Source: Blastomussa wellsi
Lineage: Eukaryota > Cnidaria > Anthozoa > Scleractinia > Plerogyridae
Length of the DNA stretch: 64,000 bases
Direction of reading: 5' to 3'
Assembly: GCA_947652115.1 (NCBI GenBank)
Contig: OX393562.1
Span: 26,582,407 to 26,646,406, forward strand
The notes beneath the pieces are model-generated. The model searched no databases, was not told where the DNA came from, and saw only the letters and a program-made list of their open reading frames with translations. This document shows positions 26,301 through 37,850 of this stretch, one piece after another (the stretch's first letter is position 1; every line of letters starts with the position of its first letter). The translations under genes were made by a program, and so were the position numbers.

Positions 26301-27705
26301 CACTATTTAAATGGGACTTTTTGAAACTTCTATAAGTGCCCTCGTCTAAGTTTACTTACAGAATCTAAGATAACCTAAGCAAACGTCTTTTTTCTGAAAT
26401 TATGTAAATAATGTCAATTGCGATGCTTTAATTTACATATTAAAATTGTATTCCATCTATGTCTTGCCTGTTACTTTGAACTACTTTCAGAAAATTATTA
26501 CACTGGCCATGGGGACATAGTTTAATTTTAAATATAAACAGGGCTAAACTAAATTCCGTTTCCATCATCGCTTTTGTAATTTCCATAAATATAGAGAGTT
26601 ATCCCGATATTTGGTTTTAATTGATTCTTGTCAACTTTTAAAAATAGCAAATAATTTTCTGCCTTTCAAGCAAAACTTTGGTACTAATTAGAAAAACACT
26701 GTTGTCATAATATTTTGAAGCTTATCTAAGTTTACGAATTCAATTTCCTTGATATATTCAACAGAAACTAAACTAACAAAGACAATCTTCTATCTTGTTC
26801 AGCTAACTGAAAATTCAAATTCATATATTAAACATAAACCTGATTTTCTGCGTTTACACATAGAAAGAACGGTCTTTAGAATCCTGTAATTTACTGAAAT
26901 TACATTTTTATCTAGGAAAAGTGAACTAGATAAAATTTTATACATTTAAAGTGGTAAAACAGGGAAACCTCAGATCAGAAGAAAACGTAATCTGAACCAT
27001 TTTTGGGCTTGATTGTTTATCTTAAGGCGAGAAAAACAAATTAAATTGCAGATGCTCGGTTTTTCTTGCTGTGTCATTTCTTGGAAAGAACACACTAAAG
27101 TAAGAAAAATATGAAAAATTCCAACTATACTATGGTGCGAGGTGGCATACAAGGAGTCAAAAATAATGTATTTTTGTGGTAACGAAATTGCTTAAATGTG
27201 AGCCGCAGGTGTACATTTTAAGATAAAGGAATAAAGAGCAATACAAATATGTACTTTTTTGTGATAAATATTTCAGTGACAATTTGGATGTTTCCTGTTT
27301 TATTACTAGAATAGGCCAATTGAGAATAAATGTTGTGTGTCGTACTTGCATCAGAGACTGTTTGATTCATTTGGCGAAGGATTCTGAAGCTTTTTCAACG
27401 ATAACTAATTAATATCCTAGGGATTATTTTGTACTGAAGATTAATGGAATGCAAATTTTTCTAACTGTTTTTGTTTATTTCGCATTTTGGGGGCAAGTCA
27501 AGACTATTAGGTTGGGCACCTTGTGGGAATATTACAAAGCTTCTCGTATAGGCGTTGCAACTTGACATGATGTATTTTTCACTGCACGGGATGCAATTCC
27601 TCTGTCAATTAACCAACTAATGCGCCTTAGTTTTCACCGAAAAAATTGCGACACGATTGTATTCACGCCTCCTGAGTTGTCTGGAAAAGAAGCGCCGCTG
27701 CAGAA
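23335..27705. other. Intergenic stretch between M3 and the GPCR gene
   Basis: Very AT-rich. It holds one clear foldback (24724-24851). The 111-codon open frame at 25548-25883 is Lys/Ile/Leu-rich, has no recognisable domain and is not called as a gene. Confidence 0.5.
24724..24851. repeat. Foldback element with long arms
   Basis: The left arm at about 24724-24779 (ACTTGTAAGATAAGCATAAC...) pairs with about 24794-24851 (...TTATGCTTACTTCACAAGT) around a short loop. The internal words AAGCATAAGCACAAG are themselves repetitive. Confidence 0.8.
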
Positions 27706-28842
27706 ATGAACCTGACAAGCACATCTGCAAGGAATTCCTCCCATGAGAACTTGACCACTGATCATGTTGTCTGTCCGGCCATTGGCGACGAAACTACATT
27801 TAAATCCACCCAGACAACTGCATACTGTGTCGTTCTTCTTTTTTCCTTGGTGGGGAATACTTTGATAATACTAGTCGTATACCGAAACCCACGCATGTGG
27901 ACGGCATCCAACTACCTTATCGTCAACATGGCTGCATCGGACCTCCTTCTTCCCTTCTTTGCAGTTCCGAGAATGATCGTAGAAGTCCTAGTCGGTAGGG
28001 AGCGATGGTTGATCGGGGGTACAGCCGGCTTAGCCCTATGTAAACTAGCCTATTTCCTCCAAGACGTCTCGACTGCAGTTTCTGTTCAAAGCCTTGTTGC
28101 CATAACAGCTGAGAGGTTTTATGTGGTGATGTTCCCTTTGAAAGCAAATGCAATGAAGTCCAAGATCAAATTCGTCATTCCCTTGACATGGCTCACAGCG
28201 GTCGGTCTTCATGCGCCGTATCTCCAAGTCTTCAAGCTGTGTCTTGTGCATGGAAAATTATTTTGCTGCCAAAGGTGGTCCATGTCCATTCGAAGCAAGC
28301 TAATATATTATATTTTAATTATCAGTTTAGTGTTTGGCTTGCCTTTGATAACAATTGTAATTTTGTACGCATTTATTGTTTACAAGCTGTTTCGCCAAAA
28401 GCTTCCACCCGGTACCCGCAATTCCATCACCCAGAATCAGCGAGATCAACGGGAGAGACAAAACAAGAACATCCTTAAAATGGCAGTGACGATTGTTGTG
28501 ATCTTTTTCCTGTGTTTTTCACCACTGGTGATTTTGGCTCTACTTTCAGCTACCGGCAGCATCGGCAAGTGTAAAGCCGAGACATTTCGCATGATTGCAA
28601 AGTTTTTCGGCCAGTCAAATTGCGCCTTGAATGCTTTTATTTATTATGTTTTTAATTCGCAGTTTCGAAGAGGGTTTATTTCAAATTTGAGAAGAGTGTT
28701 TTTCTGTTATGGAAGAAATAATAATCGCATAAATATCAGTGTGAGGTATTCTACTTCGAGCCAAAGGATTTCTCTTTTGTCAGAAAAAAAGACGAAACAC
28801 ACTTCAAACATGACGCGAACCGCGTCAGAGCTAGCAGACTAG
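27706..28842 (+). CDS. Intronless class A (rhodopsin-like) G-protein-coupled receptor
   Basis: A single exon encodes 378 residues of a seven-helix plasma-membrane receptor. The N-terminus has N-glycosylation sites (N2, N10, N15). TM1 contains GN at 50-51, TM2 NMAASD with the conserved Asp at 79, and ECL1 Trp101. Cys112 at the start of TM3 could bond with an ECL2 cysteine (C187/C188). TM3 ends in E136-R137-F138, a variant of DRY. TM4 has Trp162, TM5 Pro213, TM6 CFSP (Pro273) in place of CWxP, and TM7 NAFIY in place of NPxxY. The tail is basic and Ser/Thr-rich. It resembles neuropeptide-type receptors (orexin, NPFF or tachykinin-like groups), but the ligand cannot be told. Intronless GPCR genes are common in cnidarians. 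The ATG context (GCAGAAATGA) is acceptable and the hydrophobic pattern starts soon after it. It is flanked by, but unrelated to, the membrane-protein genes. Confidence 0.96.
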   Translation: MNLTSTSARNSSHENLTTDHVVCPAIGDETTFKSTQTTAYCVVLLFSLVGNTLIILVVYRNPRMWTASNYLIVNMAASDLLLPFFAVPRMIVEVLVGRERWLIGGTAGLALCKLAYFLQDVSTAVSVQSLVAITAERFYVVMFPLKANAMKSKIKFVIPLTWLTAVGLHAPYLQVFKLCLVHGKLFCCQRWSMSIRSKLIYYILIISLVFGLPLITIVILYAFIVYKLFRQKLPPGTRNSITQNQRDQRERQNKNILKMAVTIVVIFFLCFSPLVILALLSATGSIGKCKAETFRMIAKFFGQSNCALNAFIYYVFNSQFRRGFISNLRRVFFCYGRNNNRINISVRYSTSSQRISLLSEKKTKHTSNMTRTASELAD

Positions 28843-30440
28843 AGAGACGTCAGTTGAAGATAAAAGAAAACTTTGTTTTTTTTTATTTATAAAGTTCTTA
28901 TGCCAGCATGGCCTTTGTAGCTTGGCACAGAATTCACCAAGTTAATCTTAAATTTATCAGATTAGTCTCAGTCGAAAAGGTAGTTTTAAAAATGGGCTAC
29001 TAATGGATTGAAAATGTTTTGCTGTAGAAGATTTTAGTCTGTTTTTTATCGTATGTTGTTCGCTTTAATCGTTAGAAAACACTAATTTCTTTATCGCGCT
29101 TTTATTTGATATGTTTCGGTGCATAATTAAGTAAGCAATATATTTTTCCATAGCAATTATTACTGAACCCACAGGGATATACTACACAGATGAACATACA
29201 TGATATTCAGTATTTACTCTGCCTGTGGTTAGATAACTGATCAACAAAAAAGTAATGAAATTCTAAATGAAAAACTCTGCTAAAGTAGTTTATAATTATA
29301 ACCGACATTTTCCCGGCCGGTACTTTCAAGTAGATTGATTATACATAAAATTCAATTATTGTATACAAAACTGTAGAATAACGTAAATAAGAATAATTTC
29401 ATTTTAGTACTGTGGAATGGCGATATCAGCAACAACCAGATACAAATTACATAGCCTAGACCAAAATGAACGTCTTTTTTTTCTGTTGTCGTTGAGGCTT
29501 TGACATCATTGCTAATAAAGAAGAATAAAACTAAGTGATAGGACACAATGGGATAATTATCGATGGCGCCAGGCTTATCTTCCCAAGAACGGATGAAGCG
29601 GTTGTACTGTACCTCTCGGAACTAGAGAAAATTAACTAACAGGTCACAAAAATGCCCCTATACTAGCCCTAGTGTTAATAACGAGCGAATTAAAATAGAG
29701 ATGGTGCTAACTGGATAAAGACAGATTGTATCGAGCATACCTTTGCAATGATTTTGAGCATTAGAGGAATGTAATGTACCAAACTAAATAAATATAAAAA
29801 ATCACTTTTGATTGTGTCGATCATTTTTATTACACAACCTCCAAAATCTTAATTGCTAGAACGTGTACATCACAGATAGTCCACGTTAAGTTCAAGAACT
29901 TTCCTTCTCTGTTGGACCTGTTGGTGCAAACATTTTCGGACATGCCAAGCTATACAACAATTGAGATGTCTTTCTAAGGCAAAGAGATATTCTCTTGTCT
30001 AAATAAATATTTCTCGCGTGAAGACAATTGAGGAAAAAACTGCATCAGCCAGTCGTTATTCGTACTTTGTAAGAATACAAGGAAAAACGTAACTAAGTAA
30101 AACAATAGTTAACTGCAAGGCAAAATGGTTCAGTGTAACCCTTCAAGCTAGTCCCGACTGACGTCTTTTTTTATTTCAGTTAATTGCAGTATTTTCATTT
30201 GACCTTCTTAAATCATTAAATTTTAGACAATGTCAGCGCTGACCAACTATATAATCATTGAATTAACTGAAATATCATCATAGATAGAGGGTTTGTAAAG
30301 TATATTGCAGTACATCGTATTGCATGGAAAGTGATTGTTGAATCATCGCGGATTTGATTCGGTGTGTGTTCTTTATGTGCAATTTAACATTTAAGCATGT
30401 TTCCTGTAATTCATCACTAACTTCTTCATCGCATTGTCAA

Positions 30441-30836
30441 ATAAGTAGTGTGGATTCTTGAGGCGATAGTCGGTAGGTACGGTATGTTTGGGGAAATTAT
30501 TTTGTACACAATGTATTATTGTATATGTCAATCATGAAACCTTACCCTAACCCTAACCCATATAATCTGTTATGTAGTCTACAGCGATTGATATATCCCA
30601 TAATCTGTAATGTCGTCTAAAGGGATTTAAATATATAAATAAGTAGTGTGGATTCTCGAGGCGACAGTCGGTAGGTACGGTATGTATGGGGAAATTATTT
30701 TGTACACTATGTATTATTGTATATGTCAATCATGAAACCTTACCCTAACCCTAACCCATATAATCTGTTATGTCGTCTAAAGCGATTTATATATCCCATA
30801 ATCTGTAATGTCGTCTAAAGGGATTTAAATATATCT
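30441..30836. repeat. Tandem duplication of 198 bases carrying telomere-like CCCTAA repeats
   Basis: Copy 1 (30441-30638) and copy 2 (30639-30836) are nearly identical. Each contains CCCTAACCCTAACCC (30545-30559 and 30743-30757) and an internal duplication of a CCCATAATCTGT..GTCGTCTAAAG block of about 40 bases. Confidence 0.85.
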
Positions 30837-31529
30837 ATATATATCTGGTTTTAAAAGCGAAGACTTGCTTTCGTCGAGGTAAAAGTGCGAGCGAAACCTG
30901 AAATTCTTAAAACGATTCCGAAACTTCTAGCATCACAAACTATGTAAAGCAACTCAGAACTGAAAATGTAGAAACAGAATTTTAACAAGTAACCTTAATT
31001 CCATTAGGAAATTCTCCAAAAACCCGCTGAATTGCTTTGGCTATGGCGGAACACAGCAAAAATTAACAGATGCCATTCATCAATTTCACGTCAAACTTTG
31101 GGGTTTTCTCCTTCACATGTACAGTTGAATTCAACTGGGATTCCTTCCTTCGATCTCCTTTAATTTGGACGACGAAATTGGTCGCATATTTTCGAAAACT
31201 AACAGCACTAAACTCTACCCTTTTGACAAAGTTTTCAACAACCTCACGCTATGGCGTCGACCATTCGACTGCGTCATTTATGTGTTTTCACTCTCAACGA
31301 CGATTAGCCAATGGGCATGCGAGAATTTCTCCAGTTATTGCAAATAATCCCATTCCATTGCCTTAGAAGACTCAAAAGAGCTTAAAAAGCCAAGAATGGG
31401 TGGACAAATTGGAAAAGAAAGTGACAAATGGCATTTGGGCAATCTTGGAAGAGTGACGGACCAGCTTTTTTCAAGTTTATCTCATTTTGCTAAATAGATG
31501 AAATTATCAATTATGACACAAGCGTTGGA

Positions 31530-31600
31530 CGAAGAGTCCCCGACAGGATTCCAACCCATGACCACCCGGTATCTGGAAGGTCATGGGTTCGAATTCAGAT
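31530..31600. repeat. SINE-like fragments in opposite orientation
   Basis: GTCCCCGACAGGATTCCAAC is the inverse complement of a B-box-bearing end (GGGTTGGAATCCTGTCGG). GGTCATGGGTTCGAATTCAG follows on the plus strand. These look like two tRNA-SINE ends joined head to head. Confidence 0.45.
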
Positions 31601-31718
31601 TTTTTCTTTGTTCTTTTTGTTGTTTTATTTCTTACTGTATATATTTGATAATTCCAAAGTAGTTATAGTACTTGTACTGTGTGTAAGCTAGGAATTTTGA
31701 CACGTTACTAAAGTATTT

Positions 31719-31720
31719 AA

Positions 31721-31766
<46 letters not shown>

Positions 31767-31942
31767 GTATAACACGGCATATTCCGAACGAAATGTTCAT
31801 CATCAGAGAGGTAAACTCTGATATGCCTATCTATATTATACAGAACAAATGCCGGAAAAAATCAGATGCCCTGAGCGGGATTTCAACCCATGACACCCAG
31901 TTTTCATGAAAGGTGCGCTAACCACTGAGCTACGGAGGCTGT
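31719..31942 (-). mobile_element. tRNA-derived SINE with (AAT)n tail
   Basis: On the minus strand, from 31942 downward, the sequence reads CCTCCGTAGCTCAGTGGTTA (A box) and later TGGGTTGAAATCCC (B box). A tRNA-unrelated body follows and it ends in a long (AAT)n tract at 31719-31766. The tRNA-like part does not close an acceptor stem, so it is a SINE rather than a tRNA gene. Confidence 0.72.
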
Positions 31943-32474
31943 TATTATTATTATCACTATTTGAAGTTTAGAGCTCGGTTTAGCATTTCAAAATATAACG
32001 AGAAGAATATAGAAAAATGTTCCTGGTGGATCGCCACAGCAGCCGTTTAAAAAACACCTTAGTCGATCCAATCCCCATCCCCCCCGGTTTCTGGTTGTTA
32101 GTATTTGTCTAGTCGATCTAAATTCTTAACGGCTTCGAAGGAGACTATTAGATACCACGTGATTACAGCAGACTGGCTGTAGAAAGATTATCGAATTCCA
32201 ATTTTTTAATTTTATAATATCTGCCAAGGTTATCACTTTTGAGGATTAATTAAAAGGTGGGGTGCCAGTGAGAAAGAAAGGTCATGCTGGGTGAAGAACC
32301 TTAATATATAATTGCTTTATTCCCAACCATCAACTGGATTGGATTAGTGTACTGATAAAATTGTAATTGTGGAAATCCGACAGCAAGTGACAAACAAATC
32401 TTGCTTCCAAGTGCCAAGTAATGACTGGCACATGTGAACTCACTAACAGCTGAACTAACTCGCTGAACTTTTCT

Positions 32475-32810
32475 CCATTTTTCCAGTTTCGTTCAGAAAA
32501 TGGCGAAATTCGTGCATTTTACACGAAATTAGCATTTTGGTTCGATTTTACATCAATTGCCGTAATTTTCTGTCTTTTTAGAAATTGGGGCGGGTCCAAG
32601 ATGGCAGCACTTACATAATGACGTCAGATGACGTCAAAGCAAAAATTACGTGCTCTTGTAGGGCAAGCAAATGACTTTCTAAGCAAAGTATCATTTTTTG
32701 CTGCATGTGACTTAATAGAGCGTTAACTATACCCACCTTGTACTACGGTGGAGTACGAATTTGGCTGTACGCCTGAGGGTTGGTACATATATCGATACCA
32801 ATGTGCTTAT
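32475..32810 (+). repeat. Dispersed repeat with a double CRE-like motif (copy 2)
   Basis: It contains GGTCCAAGATGGCAGC, then ATGACGTCAGATGACGTCA, then TTGTACTACGGTGGAGTA and CCTGAGGGTTGG, in the same order as the copy at 6210-6490. Boundaries are approximate. Confidence 0.6.
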
Positions 32811-32830
32811 GAACGGAAGCAAGTATAGTT

Positions 32831-33069
32831 AAAGGATCTACGTCATCGTTCGTGCACTTTGAAAAATTTACCCCAAACTTTTCAAAATCGTCATTTCCAA
32901 TCCGTTTCAATCTGTTCCACCCTCTGTCACCTTGTTCCTTTTTGGTTTAGTATCACTTCTTTGGTGTTTTTCTTCCTTAGCAAACTATTATTTTTAGTTT
33001 TCCTAAATTTTAAGGGTAATTTAGATTGCCGAAAATATAAATCAAAATATCGTAACATAGCTCCTTTAG
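32831..33069. mobile_element. MITE with AAAGGAGCTACGTCA-type ends (copy 1)
   Basis: Left end AAAGGATCTACGTCATCGTT, right end ATCGTAACATAGCTCCTTT. The body contains CCTTTTTGGTTTAGTATCAC and TTTGGTGTTTTTCTTC, shared with 48098-48341 and partly with about 61565-61690. Confidence 0.75.
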
Positions 33070-33211
33070 CCTGTTCATGTGAACAACTGAACTTGTCAAA
33101 AAAACCTCACTCGTATATTTATTATACAATAAAACTAAGTGTTTTCATTTGCACCTGGACAGAGTGTTAGTCAGACAGCAGTTTTTGTATCTCAAATATA
33201 AAATACTGTAC

Positions 33212-33405
33212 TCTCAACATATTGTAACACGTAAAACAAGTCAAAATAATGCGTCAACATATTGTAACACTTAAAATAGGTCAAATGCGTCAACATATTG
33301 TAACACGTACAATAGGTCAAATGCGTCAACATATTTTATCACGCAAAATAGGTCATAAGCGTCAACATATTGTAACACGTAAAATAGGTCAAATGAGTCA
33401 ACATG
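33212..33405. repeat. Minisatellite, 36-base unit, about five copies
   Basis: The unit is GCGTCAACATATTGTAACAC followed by a TAAAATAGGTCAAAT-like part, repeated with few changes. It lies just beyond the M4 stop codon and so is probably in the M4 3' UTR. The length, a multiple of three, keeps a minus-strand frame open (repeated YVDAFDL), which I regard as fortuitous. Confidence 0.85.
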
Positions 33406-33479
33406 ACGCAAGTTAAAATAAACGATCTTTAAAAGTTCAAAACATTGAAAACCATAACAGCGTTCAAGTCGCAAATATT

Positions 33480-36400
33480 CTAAGGATCATCCGGTTTTGG
33501 TTCATCGTCATCGTCATCATTATCGTTTTTCCTCATAAGTTTCTTTGTAACCAGAGCAATAGACGCCGTGCCAACCATGGCACATGCGATTCCTACACCA
33601 ATAGCAACCGCCAGACCAGAGGACTGTGTCTTGTTGTCGAGCTCGGACTAAAATGAAAGACAAATTAAGATTGCTAAGTTTATAAACACTTCAAAACGCA
33701 TGTCTTTTGCACAAATATAACTGCATCAACTGCTTCCATCTTCATAGTGTTTTCGGATACTATTTTTTGCCAAGTTGTACTATTTACTTGCAGAGATCAG
33801 TACATTACAGTCATGTTGAAGGTAATTAAAATTTGTGACTGAAGATCACCTGAGGCAGTCCTCAAAGACAATGAACTAAAACATAGGCATTTCTTAATTT
33901 TTGTTGCATGCAAGTAATCCGTAACTTAAACACTGAAGCACTCACTCCCGTAAAAAGCGTTTTCTCAACTTCTTGGCTTTCTGGAATCACTTCGGTTCCA
34001 CCTAAATTAAAGCAACCTTGGAGTTAATTGCAAATAATAAACTATGCAATACAGTGGTGTCAAATTACTGAGTATCATTGTAAATTGCACACGAGCAAGC
34101 GTTTCTTGGCAAGATTTCTTTGCTCGTACATACGGCGAAATATGACGAAATATGGCAAACTTTATCGATCTAGCGGGTTGGATATTCTACCACTCAGCAA
34201 ATGAAAATCATGGGAGCTAGGCCATATAAAAAAACAATGGCAATGCTAACTTCCATACTTCCAGGACTGTTTTATATACTGAAATTATGTTTGCAGTGAA
34301 GTAGACTCACTAATACTCAACTATGTACATTTGCCAATCTCCAGATTGAGACATCCACAAACCTCGAGGCAGCAGTTGACAGCTGTAGCCCGAGGCAGCT
34401 AGACATCTAGATGGCTAGACGACTAGAAGTATGACAGCTGTTTCGTCCCCTTTGAGAACCGTCATGACTACGTAAAGTACAGCGGATACTGGAGAAAGAT
34501 GCTATTTTCACATATGGTACGTATGATGGATCTCTGTACCAAACGAGTCAGGAGATATTAAGCAAATGCACATACCAGAGTGTAGTGCTCACTTAACTTT
34601 ATCCTGATTTTTAGTTGATATGCGTGGATAAAGTATGGCATGCTATATCATGAGATAGATGTTATTAAGTTAATGAAAAATCGATTTTTGTTTTAAGAAC
34701 TCGGAATTGTATCAGTCTTTCCCAATTTGCTTGTGTAACTGGCTGATCCTGAATAATAACCTCTCAAAAAACATGATTATGACAAAATAAATTAAGTTAC
34801 CATCTGTGGCTTTTGGCCGTTCTTGTGCATGCAAACCTGAAATTAAAATTACACACGGTGTGTAATTTTATGCATGCAAAAACATACTGCCTAACAGCTT
34901 TGAGGAGGCAATGCTCGGAAGCTGCTGAATTCTTGGTAAGTCTCGTGTCATCAGTCTGGCTTCTCAATGAAAACATACAGAAACGGTTCGCCATACAACA
35001 TACGTGACTCATTAACCCGCCCTTGACAGAAGGAAGGTCGTCCTGATATCACATCACCGACAATAGAGACCTTTAGATTCTACGACGAGGACGACGTACG
35101 AGTACGAGATTTGATTTCAAGTTTTTTCGCGCGTACTAACAAAATAGCCTCACCAGAATAATTCTTTTTTCCTTTTTTATCAGGAGCAAAGTTAGCACGG
35201 TTATTTTTTTATTGAAGACAGTTAGACTTCTCCTAATCATAAGTCGATTAAATTACTAACATTTTGAAAACTTGTATTCGCCACTACGAGTTTCATTGAA
35301 AATGTCGTAGTTTTACCATTTCGCGATTAGGAGAAGTGTAACTGCCTTCAATAAAAATGACCGTGCTTACTTTGCTGTTGACAATATAAAAGGAAAATGA
35401 TGTTTTCTGGTGAGGCTATTTGTTAGTACGCGCGACAAAACTTAAATTCAAATCTCGTACTCGTATTCGTCGTCGTTGTAGAATCTAAAGGCCTCTATAA
35501 TTATTTTCCTTATATTACGGAAACGAAACGGATTCTGGGTTTAATTTTCCTTACCGGGAGTGTAATAGCAATATGTCAATTTCATTTGAGATCCATTCTT
35601 GCCCATTTGGAATGGATTTTCACCCTCCATGTCTATCTGATATCGTCCAGCGTTTTCATCAAAATTAACTGTTTCTTCTTTAAGTGTTGCACCTTTAACT
35701 TGTTGGCATCGGCCTCCGCTCATAGCGTACAAGTAAAATGGCTTTTCGAGAGGCAGCGAGATAGCATTGGTGATTTCACCTGCGAGATAGGCAAAGGAAG
35801 ATGTAGGATCCCAAGACGTTAATTATCAAGGGATGGATACTTACAGTTAACTCTCTTAACGGACAACTCTGTAAGACGGAGAGTTGAAGCCGGCCTCGAT
35901 GGCTTCCGTCTTAGTCTTGTGTCTACAATTAATTAGCTAAGCTAAATACTCTGACACTTAAAGCGGCCTGTTCATATATTCATTCAATTCATTCTTAACC
36001 GACACCTCTGCAATACTTCTACAGGACCGGCATCTATAAGTCATTTATAAGACGGACAGTTGTTGCCGGTCCTGATAAGAGATTTTGTTGCCTTTTATCT
36101 ATTGGCATGAGGTTTTTCTTTGACAGGTAAAGAATTGCTGGAATAGGGGTAACTATATTTTACCATCATATTACTTTATTAATTTGATTCTTTACTGTTT
36201 ATGTAGTAGAGCTCTGGTACCTTCAGTACTCACCTCTAGCACTACAACAGTAGTTTATTGTCGTTGCTTTTAACTGTTTGCCATTAACAGTTTTGTCTTG
36301 GAAATAAGAACGTTTGGGGCGCCAGCGAACCGACCTGGGTATTCAAACAACGCCATGCAAAAAAACATACTTTTTAAAGCAAGCAAAGTATAATTAATGG

Positions 36401-37850
36401 CTGGAAAGAAAGTGGCAAGGTGGCACTGACAATTTCCAGTAACTTAAAATAATTAATAACATAGTTATATCTATCATCTTAGGTTAATATCTTTTATCAA
36501 TATTTAACGCATAATAAATATATGAAAGTAAATATGTTATTTACCCGGCAACAAGTCCGACTGGACAAGCTTCGTGTTTTAAAATACAGTATTTTCCTTC
36601 TGGCCAGTCTTGGGCATTATCTTTGCTCGTCTTGATACAAAAGTCTTGTTCAATGCCTAATTTCACATCCGGTTAAAAGTATATAACAGTTTAATAAGCA
36701 TAGATAACACAAAATTATGTTAGTATTTCTCAGTTATTCTTTGAAACTTGTCCGCCTTTATTAAATACCCAGGTAAATATGTTACGTTTACACTTTTTTC
36801 CTTTATTAAGAATCGAGCCTATGACCTTCCGACTATCGGTCGGCAAGTTATTGTGCCGACTTGGGTTTTTCACAAAATAATCGTGGAAAACGCTATAATT
36901 GTAAGCCGGCAAAACGGAAGGTCAACTTCATTCTAAAAGTGTCGGCCCCGCCCTATTAAAGTCTAGGTAGCGCCCCCGAAGCATTCTGCCTGTTTTCGTC
37001 AACAATTCACCACAGCTAAATCACGGGAAAGGAAGAGTTTTCAATGTCAGTACTGCTAGTGCGAATCTTTTTAATGAAATAAATAAATAAATAACTTGGG
37101 TATACCTTCTTTACTGACCCAACCAGCCAAGTGAAGGGAGCCGTACACCTTGCGGTCGATTAAATTACTGTTGTCATCATCATGAAATCTTCGGCCGTCA
37201 AACCAGTTATTTGGACAGCCGGCTTTGGGCATGGGGAGGCCATATTTACCACTCGGCCAGCTTGCATTTCCTGTAAACGATATGCAAAATTCGGTAAACT
37301 GGTGGATGATACAAATAGTAACATTCTTCTTAGTAAAAAATTTCGGAATTTTGAGGTATTTAATAAATGTTATATACATATAACGAATTCGTCAAGCAAT
37401 GAATAGACTCCTGCCATGAGAGAATATACTATATATATTTATCTTTTCTTTATGTTATCCATCGCATGAAATGTGCAAAGTATGGACTCCTGGTTTCGTT
37501 CAATTATAATATCATTTCAAATCGCTTTCCCTCTCTGGAATAGAAATCTCTTACCCAGTGACAAAATGCTTTAGAAGTTCTTTTATTTGAGTATTCTATA
37601 AAGCGCTATGATAGAATGGAATACAGTGCCAGTTTAAGATGGTGTACCCCGTTTAGTTCACTAAGATTCGGAAAGGTTCGAAAACCCAAACAAAATGCAC
37701 GGAAGACCGACGAATAAGGCTGAGACATTGTAACAGAAGATCAGGTGGGCGTGTACGGTCCAAACTACTAATAGACTAAATTAGTTTACCTTTCGTCGAA
37801 TGGCACCCGCAGAAAGCCACCAGCGAGAAAATCAGCGATAACCAAAACAT
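33480..37850 (-). CDS. M4: type I membrane protein with an apextrin C-terminal (ApeC) domain
   Basis: Eight exons on the minus strand, 37790-37850, 37106-37270, 36545-36656, 36234-36334, 35555-35779, 34801-34836, 33946-34001 and 33480-33647, give 307 residues. Exon 1 encodes the signal peptide (MFWLSLIFSLVAFCGCHS). Residues 25-221 form an ApeC domain: WPSGKYGLPMPKAGCP at the start, FCIKT and WPEGKYCILKHEACPVG in the middle, then INYCC, PFYLYAMSGGRCQQV and TYCYYTP at the end. A short stalk, a transmembrane helix at about 264-285 (LAVAIGVGIACAMVG) and an acidic tail (NDNDDDDDEPKPDDP) follow. ApeC proteins (apextrins and relatives) occur in marine invertebrates, some binding bacterial cell-wall glycans; whether this one does is inference. 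The region between CPVG and YCC is basic (RWRPKRSYF), where M5 has an acidic WDDEN motif. The largest intron elements are a foldback at 35063-35498 and AT-rich sequence. Confidence 0.91.
35063..35498. mobile_element. Foldback element of 436 bases in an M4 intron
   Basis: Both ends are complementary over long stretches: ATAGAGACCTTTAGATTCTA at the left with TAGAATCTAAAGGCCTCTAT at the right. Inner pairs include GTACGAGTACGAGAT with ATCTCGTACTCGTA-like sequence and GACTTCTCCTAAT with ATTAGGAGAAGT. Total arm length is near 200 bases. It lies between the exons at 34801 and 35555. Confidence 0.82.

Larger units (their letters stand above)
28843..33479. other. Stretch between the GPCR and M4 (convergent)
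   Basis: No coding gene was recognised. It contains a 198-base tandem duplication with telomere-like motifs, SINE-like segments with an (ATT)n tail, a CRE-bearing repeat copy, a MITE copy and a 36-base minisatellite next to the M4 stop codon. TTTATT at about 33116 (AATAAA on the minus strand) could be the M4 polyadenylation signal. Confidence 0.5.

Noticed and set aside
31868..31940. Possible tRNA gene on the minus strand
   Set aside because: A and B boxes are present but the acceptor strands do not pair and an (AAT)n tail follows; it is a SINE head.
33271..33474. Minus-strand open frame with repeated YVDAFDL units
   Set aside because: It is the translation of a 36-base minisatellite next to the M4 stop codon; it is open only because the unit length is a multiple of three.
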